Shown here one piece after another: positions 8,612 through 16,421 of a DNA stretch of 64,000 nt (within the stretch, counting starts at the first letter, position 1; each line of letters opens with the position of its first letter). The translations under genes and the position numbers were made by a program. The stretch is taken from NCBI GenBank assembly GCA_020638735.1, contig JACKHZ010000013.1:348346-412345 (forward strand), written 5' to 3'. The DNA is from Planctomycetota bacterium. GTDB taxonomy: Bacteria > Planctomycetota > UBA1135 > UBA2386. A model generated the notes under the pieces. The model was not told the DNA's origin and did no database searches. It saw only the letters and a program-made list of their open reading frames with translations.

Positions 8612-9568
8612 TCACTTGCCTTCGTCGGTCCACAACGCGGCGGGCGTCGTCGAGCCATCGGCGTGCACGGTCAGCTGCTTCGGATCACCTTCCGGCCATC
8701 GACCGCCGCCGAAGGCCCACGCCTCCCCTGCGGTCTCGAGCGGCTGCAGCAGGTAGGTGCCCGGCTCGAGCGGCGGCCATGCCCACGTGCCGTCGCTGCG
8801 CCGATCGACGTCGGCGACGAACACGCCGTCAGGAGCGTCAGGGTCGGCGAGGGCGATGCGCAGGGACTTCCGGTCGAGCCCGAGCTTCAAGCGGGGCACG
8901 ACCCGCGGCGCCGGTTCAAGCCGCCCCAGTTCGAGCAGCTCGTCGCGGACCACGCGCACGACGCGCTGCACCAGGATCTCGTCCTGCCGGCTGACGAGGC
9001 GCAGCACCCAGGTGCCAGGCTGAAGCCCTTCGAACGTGAACACGCCGGCGTCGCCGAGCGGCTGCCGCTGCATGCCGAACTCGAGCGGGAGCTGGTGGTG
9101 CCCGGCGAAGAACGGCTGCTCGTGGGCCTTGGCGATCGGGTACAGCTGCGCGGAGTAGAACTCCCGGTCGATCCTTTCAGCACGATCGAGTCGGCGAACA
9201 CGATCCGCAGCGCGCACCGACCGACCGCCCGCGAGCACGGGGCCCTCGAGGCGCCTGTAGACCGGCGCTGGCAGCTCGATCGCGGCGACCTCGCCGACGT
9301 GCACGTCGAGTTCGACGGGTCCCGCCACCGTCTCGTCGTCGGTGACGATCGGCAGCTGCGCTGGGCGCGGCACGCCGCGTTCGTGGTGGCTCGAGCAGTC
9401 CCCGATCGTCAGACGCACTGCGTAGGCACGGTCGAGGGGCGGCCGGCCAAGCGTCCCCTCGCGCGGACCACACCAGGCAGGTCGCGGCAGTTGCGAATGT
9501 GCATTCTGCACCCGCTCGACCTTGCGCTGCTCCGAGCACCTCCGCGCAAGTCGACGCAAGCAGCGCAT
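8612..9568 (-). CDS. CarboxypepD_reg-like protein, start uncertain, possibly truncated
   Basis: The C-terminal 220 residues are convincing coding sequence of the same kind as the other repeat proteins here: GVFTFEGLQPGTWVLRLVSR, then LKLGLDRKSLRIALADPDAP and TWAWPPLEPGTYLLQPLETA. Upstream of about 9350 the reading frame becomes Arg- and Cys-rich and looks non-coding, and there is no signal peptide or membrane helix. The ATG at 9568 is simply the most upstream reasonable start. Either this is a decayed gene that lost its N-terminal anchor, or the true start is lower down. No enzymatic function is evident. Confidence 0.5.
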   Translation of the reverse strand: MRCLRRLARRCSEQRKVERVQNAHSQLPRPAWCGPREGTLGRPPLDRAYAVRLTIGDCSSHHERGVPRPAQLPIVTDDETVAGPVELDVHVGEVAAIELPAPVYRRLEGPVLAGGRSVRAADRVRRLDRAERIDREFYSAQLYPIAKAHEQPFFAGHHQLPLEFGMQRQPLGDAGVFTFEGLQPGTWVLRLVSRQDEILVQRVVRVVRDELLELGRLEPAPRVVPRLKLGLDRKSLRIALADPDAPDGVFVADVDRRSDGTWAWPPLEPGTYLLQPLETAGEAWAFGGGRWPEGDPKQLTVHADGSTTPAALWTDEGK

Positions 9569-9616
9569 CTGCGTGGGATCGGGGATCGGCACGCAGCTTG
9601 CCCTTCGCCCTTCGTC

Positions 9617-9952
9617 ATGAAGCGCATCCTCGCCATCTATCTCGATCCGGCGCGAGCGTTCCGCGCGGCCCACGCACTGCGGCGCCGCGGCTTCGCCCCG
9701 GACCACATCCAGGTCGTCGTCGCCGACTGCGAACCGCGACGGCGCTTCCTCGCCGAGCTGATCGCGCTCGGCCTGCCGGCCGAAGAGATCCGGATCTGCC
9801 GGCGCGAGATCGTCGACGGCGCGGCGCTGGTGACGGTCGCCATCGACGCCGACGCACCGATGGAGCTCATGCACGCCGCGGCCGCGCTCGGCGACGCGTA
9901 CCAGCGGCGCACCGTCGCGGTCGCCCCGCCGGCGATCAGTCATCCGGCGTGA
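9617..9952 (+). CDS. Small stress-type protein, unknown function
   Basis: 111 residues, no signal peptide. The N-terminus (MKRILAIYLDPARAFRAAHA) followed by FAPDHIQVVVADCEPRR and a later ALVTVAIDADAPMELMHAAA suggests an alpha/beta ferredoxin-like fold similar to general-stress proteins of the YflT type, in which a residue range is perturbed by helix-strand repeats around dissimilar loops. This is a fold-level guess, not a firm family call. It sits 58 bp upstream of dps on the same strand, which supports a role in a stress regulon. Confidence 0.6.
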   Translation: MKRILAIYLDPARAFRAAHALRRRGFAPDHIQVVVADCEPRRRFLAELIALGLPAEEIRICRREIVDGAALVTVAIDADAPMELMHAAAALGDAYQRRTVAVAPPAISHPA

Positions 9953-10010
9953 CCGTGACCGCGCTTCGCGGCTCACCCCCTTCTTCAACCCCCAACCGGA
10001 GAGACCGACC

Positions 10011-10505
10011 ATGACCACCGTCCTGACGACCGAGCCCGTCCCGTTCGACCTGCCCCGCGAAGCGCCGCAGCAGGTGTGCGAGAACCTCAACCAATGGCTC
10101 ACCGACCTGATCGGGCTGTCGCTGCGCCTCAAGCAGGCGCACTGGAACCTGCGCGGCCCCCGCTTCAAGAGCGTGCACGAACAGCTCGACGAGATCCTCG
10201 CCGACGTGCGCAAGGCGAGCGACGACGTCGCCGAACGCATCGTCACCATCGGCGGCGCCGCCGACGGCCGCCCACGACAGGTCGCCGAGCACTCGTCGTT
10301 GGGCAGCTTCCCGCCCGGCCAGCTCGGCGTCGATCAGGCAGTCGAGCAATGCTGCAGCGACCTCGCCGCGACGATCCGCCGCGGCCGCGCCTGCCAGGCC
10401 GCGCTCGCGGGCCTCGACGCCGTCAGCGAAGGCCTCGCCATCGACGTGCTGGCCGCGCTCGAGAAGCACCACTGGCTGCTGCGGTCACAGGCCGATCGCA
10501 CCTGA
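10011..10505 (+). CDS. dps: Dps-family ferritin (DNA protection during starvation)
   Basis: 164 residues, typical for Dps. Dps dodecamers oxidise Fe(II) with hydrogen peroxide, store the iron and bind DNA. The inter-subunit ferroxidase motif is present: LKQAHWNLRGPRFKSVHEQL supplies two histidines, followed by LDEILADVRKASDDVAERI with acidic ligands. The start is the ATG at 10011, preceded by a purine-rich ribosome site (ggagag) about 7 bases upstream. It is flanked by small genes of unknown function on the same strand. Regulation is not visible; no clear promoter was found in the short upstream gap. Confidence 0.93.
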   Translation: MTTVLTTEPVPFDLPREAPQQVCENLNQWLTDLIGLSLRLKQAHWNLRGPRFKSVHEQLDEILADVRKASDDVAERIVTIGGAADGRPRQVAEHSSLGSFPPGQLGVDQAVEQCCSDLAATIRRGRACQAALAGLDAVSEGLAIDVLAALEKHHWLLRSQADRT

Positions 10506-10561
10506 CCCGCGCGGCCGAAACCCGCGCCTTCGCCAGTTCCACCGTCACCCCGGAGACCACG

Positions 10562-10927
10562 ATGAAGTTCCTCATCCCGACCGCCCTCGCCGCCCTCGTC
10601 ACGATCCCGACGTCGAGCACGCCGACGCCGTCGCACCGCGAGCACCCGCCCGGCACCGCAACCCTCGAAGGCTCGATCGCCGGCTGGACCGTCGAAGGCG
10701 ACGGCACCGTGCTGCTGCACCTCACGACCGACGACGGACAGCAGCGCTGGCAGCGCACGCCGCCCAACCAATCGTCGACGACGCAGTTCGAGCTGCTGGC
10801 GCTGCACGCGATCCTCGACCTCGAACGCGACCCCGCGCGCACGGTGAGGGTGACCGGTGAGCGCACGACGGAGAAGGACGGCACGTCGCGCGACAAGGCG
10901 CTCGAGCTGCTGGCGATCGGGCACTGA
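10562..10927 (+). CDS. Small exported protein, unknown function
   Basis: 121 residues. The N-terminus MKFLIPTALAALVTIPTSS is a plausible though short signal peptide. The rest is a compact, mixed beta segment (TLEGSIAGWTVEGDGTVLLHL) ending in RTVRVTGERTTEKDGTSRDK, reminiscent of a small OB-like or beta-barrel fold. No family is recognised. It is 56 bp downstream of dps and converges on rtcR with a 7 bp gap, so it probably ends the dps transcription unit. Confidence 0.6.
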   Translation: MKFLIPTALAALVTIPTSSTPTPSHREHPPGTATLEGSIAGWTVEGDGTVLLHLTTDDGQQRWQRTPPNQSSTTQFELLALHAILDLERDPARTVRVTGERTTEKDGTSRDKALELLAIGH

Positions 10928-10934
10928 GAGCCGC

Positions 10935-12563
10935 TCAGCCGATCGCGGCGAAGTCGAGGCCGAAGCGCGCGAGGTACTTGCGCAGCCGGTCCGCGTCGTT
11001 GCTCGACGCCTTCTTGGCGCGCGACGCGGCGAACAGCTCGCGGCCGGCGGCCGACAACGAGCGGTGTCGGCGACAGGTGCGCACGACCTCGGCGAGCTGC
11101 ACGCGGTCGAAACGGTCGAGCTCTTCGAGCTGCGCGGTGCCGAGCACTCCGCGCAGCAGGTCGTCGTCGGCGAGCACGCCAGCGTCGGCCGCCGGCGCGT
11201 CACCGCGCCGCCAATCGGCTTCGAGCCGCGTGATCTCCAGCTCGACCTCCGCCTCGGCGATGCGACCGCCGGTCGCCAACGTGCACAGCCGCGTGATGCT
11301 GCCGTTGAGGTCGCGGAAGTTCCCGTGCCACGCGCCGCCAGCCGAACGCGCGAAGTCGAGGTAGCGCCGCCGCGCCTCGGCGTTGAAGTGCACGCGCCGG
11401 CCCACCTGCTGCGACCAGCGCTGCAGCTCGTAGTCGAGGTTGGGCTCGAGGTCCTCGATGCGGTCCTTCAAGCCCGGCAGGCGGAACGTCCACAGGTTGA
11501 TGCGCGCCAGCAGGTCCTCGCGGAAGGTCCCGGCGGCGACCGCGAGGCCGAGGTCGCGGTTGGTGCCGGCGATCAGCTGGAAGTCACTGGCGACGTCCTT
11601 GTCGCTGCCGAGCGGCAGGAAGCGCTTGTCCTCGAGCGCGCGCAGCAGCATCGCCTGCTCGTCGAGGCCGAGCTCGCCGATCTCGTCGAGGAACAGCAGC
11701 CCGCCGTCGGCGGCGCGCAGCAGGCCTTGGCGATCGGTGGTGGCGCCGGTGAACGAGCCGCGCTTGTGGCCGAACAGCGTCGAGTGCGCGCTGTCGCCGC
11801 GGATCGTCGCGCAGTTGACCTCGACGAACGGGCCGCCGAGCTGGCCGCGCTGCTTCTTCAGCTCGTAGATGCGCTTGGCCAGCTGCGACTTGCCGGCGCC
11901 GGTCGGCCCCATCAGCAGCATCGGCGCGGTCGACAGCGGCGCGATGCGTTCGACCTGCGTGATCAGCTGGTTGAAGGCCGCGTTCTGCGTCGGGATGCCG
12001 GACTTGAGCAGCGTCTCCGCCGCCTCGTGCTCCTGCGCGAAGCGCTTCGCCAGCCGGTCGAAGCGCGACAGGTCTAGGTCGATGATCTGGTAGGTGCCGG
12101 TCTTGTTGCCGAGCACGCCTTCGCGGCCGGTCGGCGGCCCGGTCTGCAGCAGGCGCGCCGGGTAGTGCCGCGTCTCGGTCAGCAGGAACAGGCAGATCTG
12201 CGCGACGTGCGTGCCGGTCGTCATGTGCACCAGCACGTCGTCCTGCTCGGGATCGAGCGCCAGCTCGTCGGCGATCGTCAGCAGCAGATCGAACACCTCC
12301 TCGAAGTCCCACGGGTCGCGCAGCCTGGTCGGCCGGTGCACGATCTCGGTCTCCGGAGACACCGAGGCGATGTCGCGCGACACCACCTCGAACAGCTTGC
12401 CGAAGCGCTCCTCGGTGATCAGCACGAGCCGACGCACCAGCAGGTCCTCGTGCTGGCACATCGCGACGTTGGGCCGCCAATGGTCCCAGCGGTCGCGGCC
12501 CATGCCCCGGTCGAGCTGGGTGCCGAGGAAGCTGATGACGACGTAGCCGGGCTTCTTAGCCAC
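10935..12563 (-). CDS. rtcR: RtcR, sigma-54-dependent activator of RNA repair genes
   Basis: 542 residues from a GTG at 12563 (MAKKPGYVVISFLGTQLDRG if read as Met). The N-terminal third is a CARF-type sensor domain (VLVHMTTGTHVAQICLFLL; MLTETRHYPARLLQTGPPTG region), known in RtcR to respond to RNA ends. The AAA+ domain has Walker A GPTGAGKS at 219-226, the sigma-54 contact loop FGHKRGSFTGA (GSFTGA in place of GAFTGA), and Walker B LLFLDEIGELG. A C-terminal helical region with LSAAGRELFAASR is the likely DNA-binding helix-turn-helix. It is divergent from the antitoxin-rsr-rtcBA strand, as in Enterobacteria where rtcR faces rtcBA. A matching sigma-54 promoter candidate lies upstream of rsr. Confidence 0.95.
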   Translation of the reverse strand: MAKKPGYVVISFLGTQLDRGMGRDRWDHWRPNVAMCQHEDLLVRRLVLITEERFGKLFEVVSRDIASVSPETEIVHRPTRLRDPWDFEEVFDLLLTIADELALDPEQDDVLVHMTTGTHVAQICLFLLTETRHYPARLLQTGPPTGREGVLGNKTGTYQIIDLDLSRFDRLAKRFAQEHEAAETLLKSGIPTQNAAFNQLITQVERIAPLSTAPMLLMGPTGAGKSQLAKRIYELKKQRGQLGGPFVEVNCATIRGDSAHSTLFGHKRGSFTGATTDRQGLLRAADGGLLFLDEIGELGLDEQAMLLRALEDKRFLPLGSDKDVASDFQLIAGTNRDLGLAVAAGTFREDLLARINLWTFRLPGLKDRIEDLEPNLDYELQRWSQQVGRRVHFNAEARRRYLDFARSAGGAWHGNFRDLNGSITRLCTLATGGRIAEAEVELEITRLEADWRRGDAPAADAGVLADDDLLRGVLGTAQLEELDRFDRVQLAEVVRTCRRHRSLSAAGRELFAASRAKKASSNDADRLRKYLARFGLDFAAIG

Positions 12564-12634
12564 GCGGGCCTCCAGACTCGTCCTCCGCCGGCGCCCCGTT
12601 TGACACGCAGAATGCATACGAGCAACCTGACCGC

Positions 12635-12865
12635 ATGGCCAAGACGCTGCAGGTTCGCGAAGTGCCGGAAAAGGTGCACCGCCGCCTGAAGGCACGGGCG
12701 GCGGATGCCGGCCTGTCACTCTCCGAGTACCTGCTGGCCGAGCTGACCCGCTTCGCCGGGTTGCCGACGCGCGACGAGATGCGTGAGCGGCTGCGCAACG
12801 GACCGCGGGCGAAGCTCTCTGAGTCCGCCGCCAAGATGGTCCGCCGCGCGCGGGGCACAGCGTGA
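12635..12865 (+). CDS. FitA-like ribbon-helix-helix antitoxin (VapB type)
   Basis: 76 residues. The N-terminal TLQVREVPEKVHRRLKARAA followed by GLSLSEYLLAELTRFA is the ribbon-helix-helix fold of FitA/VapB antitoxins: a beta strand that inserts into the DNA major groove and two helices. The C-terminal MRERLRNGPRAKLSESAAKM is the basic toxin-wrapping tail. Such proteins neutralise a VapC PIN-domain RNase and repress their own operon. Its stop overlaps the GTG of a truncated VapC (GTGA), so the pair kept the classical coupling although the toxin is broken. It lies between rtcR and rsr. Confidence 0.85.
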   Translation: MAKTLQVREVPEKVHRRLKARAADAGLSLSEYLLAELTRFAGLPTRDEMRERLRNGPRAKLSESAAKMVRRARGTA

Positions 12866-12963
12866 TCGCGCTCGATGTCGAGTTCGCCCAGGTGCTCGGC
12901 CGCCTGCAGCGAAGGCAGCAGGTGCGCGCCCATCAGGTGGCTGATTGCTTCGCCGACGCCTAG
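12862..12963 (+). pseudogene. Remnant of VapC-type PIN toxin
   Basis: Only 33 codons from a GTG overlapping the antitoxin stop to a TAG. The peptide (ALDVEFAQVLGRLQRRQQVR, then AHQVADCF) matches the middle of PIN toxins, where a conserved LDVE is followed by a helix of the form V-L-R-R-L-x-R-R-G. The N-terminal strand with the first catalytic Asp, and everything after about residue 65 of a normal VapC including the other acidic residues, are absent. This is an internally deleted toxin and should be inactive as an RNase. An intact start and coupling may simply reflect the deletion joining the start codon to an internal segment. Confidence 0.6.
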
Positions 12964-12973
12964 GTATCTCATC

Positions 12974-12989
12974 GGATAAGATCGTATCC
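12974..12989. promoter_or_regulatory. Imperfect palindrome, candidate RtcR upstream activating site
   Basis: The 16-mer ggataagatcgtatcc is a near-perfect inverted repeat (arms GGATA/TATCC around a GATC core, 14 of 16 positions symmetric). Its centre is about 140 bp before the predicted start of transcription of the sigma-54 promoter, a usual distance for an enhancer-binding protein. It lies just beyond the toxin remnant, in otherwise unassigned DNA. Autoregulation by the FitA-like antitoxin is the main alternative, although such operators normally precede the antitoxin gene. Confidence 0.35.
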
Positions 12990-13097
12990 AATGCTCTCCA
13001 TTCGAGGCCAGCGCCGGCTGACCGCGCCAAGACTCAAGCGACGCGAAGCCTCCTCCTCCAAGATACTTACGACACTTATGGAGAATCCACGCGTCGG

Positions 13098-13113
13098 CGG
13101 CACGGCCCTCGCT
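13098..13113 (+). promoter_or_regulatory. Sigma-54 (-24/-12) promoter candidate for rsr-Y RNA-rtcBA
   Basis: The 16-mer cggcacggccctcgct matches the consensus TGGCACG-N4-TTGCA in the invariant GG and GC, with their required 12-base offset, and in the CACG block. Transcription would start near 13124, giving a 5' leader of about 36 bases before the rsr ATG at 13160. The presence of a sigma-54 activator gene (rtcR) just upstream on the other strand makes a chance match less likely. Confidence 0.6.
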
Positions 13114-13159
13114 CTAGCAGGTCCGTCGCGGCGAGGTAGCCGCGGCGGAGACCACGACG

Positions 13160-14713
13160 ATGGCCAACAAGACCCTCTTCCAGACCCTGGCCGGCCTGTT
13201 CACCAGCCGCCCGGACACCACCAACGAGGCCGGCGCCCCTGCCTACGCGCTGAGCAGCGAGCAGGCGCTCGCGCAGTACGCGGTGACCGGTTGCCTCAAC
13301 GGGACCTTCTACGCGTCGGCGCAGGACCAGCTCGACAAGGTGCTGGCGCTCGCCGGCGCCTGTGACGCGGAGTTCGTCGCCAAGGCGGCGGTCTACGCGC
13401 GTCGTCAGGGCCTGATGAAGGACATGCCGGCGCTCTTGTGCGCGGTGCTGGCGGTGCGCGACGGCGCGCTGCTGCAGCGCGTGTTCCCGCAGGTGATCGA
13501 CAGCGGCAAGATGCTGCGCAACTTCGTGCAGATCGTTCGCTCCGGCGCGGTCGGTCGCAAGTCGCTCGGCACGCTGCCGCGGCGACTGGTGCGCGAGTGG
13601 CTGCAAGGCCGCTCGCTCGACCAGCTGTTCTACGCGTCGCTCGGCAACAGCCCGTCGCTGCGGGACGTCGTGCGCATGGTGCACCCCAAGCCGGACGGTC
13701 CGGCGCGGGCCAACTTCTATGCGTGGTTGCTCGGCAAGCCGTTCGACCTCGAGCTGCTGCCCGAGGCGGCGCGGCAGCTGGAGCAGTACCGCCGCGGCGA
13801 GGCCGAGCTGCCCGACGTGGACTTCCGCTTCGTCAGCGCGCTGCCGCTGACGAACGACGACTGGCGCACGCTCGCCGTGCGCTGCAACTGGACGACCCTG
13901 CGCATGAACCTCAACACGTTCGTGCGGCACGGCGTCTTCGACTGCTTCGAGACCTCGCTGCGCCTCGCGGCGCGGCTCGCCGACCCCGCACTCATCGCGA
14001 AGGCCAAGGTCTTCCCGTACCAGATCATGACCACCATGCAGAACCTCGACCCGAAGGCCCCGCGCGTGCTGTGCGACGCCCTCGACCAGGCGATGGAGAT
14101 CGCGACGCAGAACGTGCCGGCGCTGCCGGGACGCACCGTGCTCGCGATCGACGTCTCGGGGTCGATGCACTCCGCCGTCACCGGCCACCGCAAGGGCAGC
14201 ACGTCGAAGACGACCTGCCTCGACGCGGCGGCCACGCTGGCGGCGTCGGTGCTGCGGCGCAACCCGGACGCGACCGTGATCCCGTTCCACGACCACACGC
14301 TCGACGTGCGGCTCGACGCGCGGGAACCGATCACCCGCATCGCGGAGCGGCTGCGCAAGCTGCCGTCGGGCGGCACCAACTGCTCGTCGGTGCTGGCGAG
14401 ACTCAACCGCGAACGGGCGAACGCCGACACCGTGATCTACTTCAGCGACAACGAGTCGTGGGTGGACGCGAGGCCGGCGGCACGCAGCACGGCGATGCTG
14501 ACCGAATGGCGGCGCTTCAAGCAGCGCAACCAGAAGGCCCAGCTCGTCTGCATCGACGTGCAGCCCTACGGCACGGTCCAGGCTCCGGTCGGCGACGACG
14601 TCACGCACGTCGGCGGCTTCTCGGACCAGGTCTTCGAGGTCCTGCGTGAGGTCGCCGACGGCGATCGTTCGCAGGATCGGTTCGCCAGTCGCATCCGCGA
14701 GGTCGCGATCTGA
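13160..14713 (+). CDS. rsr: Ro 60-like TROVE-domain RNA-binding protein (Rsr)
   Basis: 517 residues, normal for the family. Residues 1 to about 310 are the TROVE HEAT-repeat ring: ALAQYAVTGCLNGTFYASAQ near the start, then AKAAVYARRQGLMKDMPALL and KMLRNFVQIVRSGAVGRKSL. Residues from about 325 are a von Willebrand A-like domain with an intact MIDAS (DVSGS at 331-335, then a Thr and Asp further on). Ro proteins bind Y RNAs on the outer ring and the 3' ends of misfolded RNA in the central cavity. The gene directly precedes three Y RNA sequences and rtcBA, the order known from Salmonella. A ribosome site (ggcggaga) precedes the ATG. Confidence 0.95.
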   Translation: MANKTLFQTLAGLFTSRPDTTNEAGAPAYALSSEQALAQYAVTGCLNGTFYASAQDQLDKVLALAGACDAEFVAKAAVYARRQGLMKDMPALLCAVLAVRDGALLQRVFPQVIDSGKMLRNFVQIVRSGAVGRKSLGTLPRRLVREWLQGRSLDQLFYASLGNSPSLRDVVRMVHPKPDGPARANFYAWLLGKPFDLELLPEAARQLEQYRRGEAELPDVDFRFVSALPLTNDDWRTLAVRCNWTTLRMNLNTFVRHGVFDCFETSLRLAARLADPALIAKAKVFPYQIMTTMQNLDPKAPRVLCDALDQAMEIATQNVPALPGRTVLAIDVSGSMHSAVTGHRKGSTSKTTCLDAAATLAASVLRRNPDATVIPFHDHTLDVRLDAREPITRIAERLRKLPSGGTNCSSVLARLNRERANADTVIYFSDNESWVDARPAARSTAMLTEWRRFKQRNQKAQLVCIDVQPYGTVQAPVGDDVTHVGGFSDQVFEVLREVADGDRSQDRFASRIREVAI

Positions 14714-14729
14714 CGGACGACAGCTCTTT

Positions 14730-14876
14730 GGTCGGGGAATGCCCGGTGGGACTACATCACAGTCAATGACGTGGTCGCGAGTTCGAGTCTCGCCATGACC
14801 GCTCCGGCGGTCGTGTAGCTCAGCGGTAGAGCACGCCTCTCCGGAGGAAACGTCTCACCAACCTTCGTCCCCGACC
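14730..14876 (+). ncRNA. Y RNA 1 (YrlA-like) with permuted tRNA-like module
   Basis: The ends pair in a 9 bp stem (14730-14738 with 14868-14876), then an asymmetric internal loop, then an 8 bp stem (14745-14752 with 14852-14859): the Ro-binding helix. Inside is a tRNA-like part in circularly permuted order: T-arm (stem 14777-14781/14789-14793, loop TTCGAGT), acceptor-like helix 14794-14801 with 14808-14815 closed by a short loop, then TA and a canonical D-arm (GCTC-AGCGGTA-GAGC, 14818-14832). A small additional hairpin follows (14836-14847). No anticodon arm exists; the Ro-binding stem occupies its place. This is the architecture described for bacterial YrlA RNAs. Sits 16 bp after the rsr stop. 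Confidence 0.9.
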
Positions 14877-14906
14877 TCTTCTCCTGCTCTGACATTCACG
14901 CTCTTT

Positions 14907-15033
14907 GGCCCGGGAATGCCCGTGGGACTACATCTGATCCGTAGGCGCGAGTTCGAATCTCGCCGCGACCGCGAGGTCGCGTAGCTCAGCGGTTAGAGCA
15001 CCGGCAACGTCTCACAACTTCTCGTCCTGGGCC
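14907..15033 (+). ncRNA. Y RNA 2 (YrlA-like) with permuted tRNA-like module
   Basis: Outer stem 14907-14915 with 15025-15033 (9 bp, one G-U), inner stem 14922-14928 with 15009-15015 (7 bp). The tRNA-like module has a T-arm (14947-14951/14959-14963, loop TTCGAAT), a 7 bp acceptor-like helix (14964-14970 with 14975-14981) capped by a GCGA tetraloop, and a D-arm (GCTC-AGCGGTTA-GAGC, 14984-14999). Base changes relative to Y RNA 1 are compensated in both outer stem and acceptor helix, which supports the fold. The single-stranded motif ACTACAT after the inner stem is shared with the other two copies. Confidence 0.9.
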
Positions 15034-15058
15034 TCTCTTCACGACTGACAGCACAACC

Positions 15059-15163
15059 GCGGCGAATGCCCGGTGGGACTACATTGGCAACCCTCACGGG
15101 ATCCCGTTCGAACCGGGGCTCGCGCCGCAAGGCGCGTTCGGTCTCACCAACTCTCGTCGCCGC
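15059..15163 (+). ncRNA. Y RNA 3 (YrlA-like), lacking the D-arm
   Basis: Outer stem 15059-15065 with 15157-15163 (7 bp), inner stem 15072-15079 with 15141-15148 (8 bp). It keeps the shared AATGCCC internal-loop strand, GGTGGGACTACAT and the 3' TCTCACCAACT segment. The T-arm is intact (15102-15106/15114-15118, loop TTCGAAC) and is followed by a 6 bp helix (15121-15126/15131-15136) with a GCAA tetraloop. In contrast to copies 1 and 2, nothing resembling a D-arm follows; the inner Ro stem begins after four bases. It ends 29 bp before the rtcB start, so it may also be part of the rtcB leader. Confidence 0.82.
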
Positions 15164-15192
15164 ACTCTCCACATCCTGACCGAGACCGGAAC

Positions 15193-16416
<1,224 letters not shown>

Positions 16417-16421
16417 ACACC

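Noticed and set aside
12600..12622. A perfect TTGACA upstream of the antitoxin as a sigma-70 -35 box
   Set aside because: No acceptable -10 box lies 16-18 bases further on; the bases there are CAACCT. It may be a chance match.
14777..14833. Canonical tRNA genes suggested by TTCGAGT and AGCTCAGCGGTAGAGC blocks
   Set aside because: T-arm precedes the acceptor and D-arm, there is no anticodon arm, and no CCA end. The order is circularly permuted, and the whole is embedded in a Ro-binding stem, so it is a Y RNA, not a tRNA.
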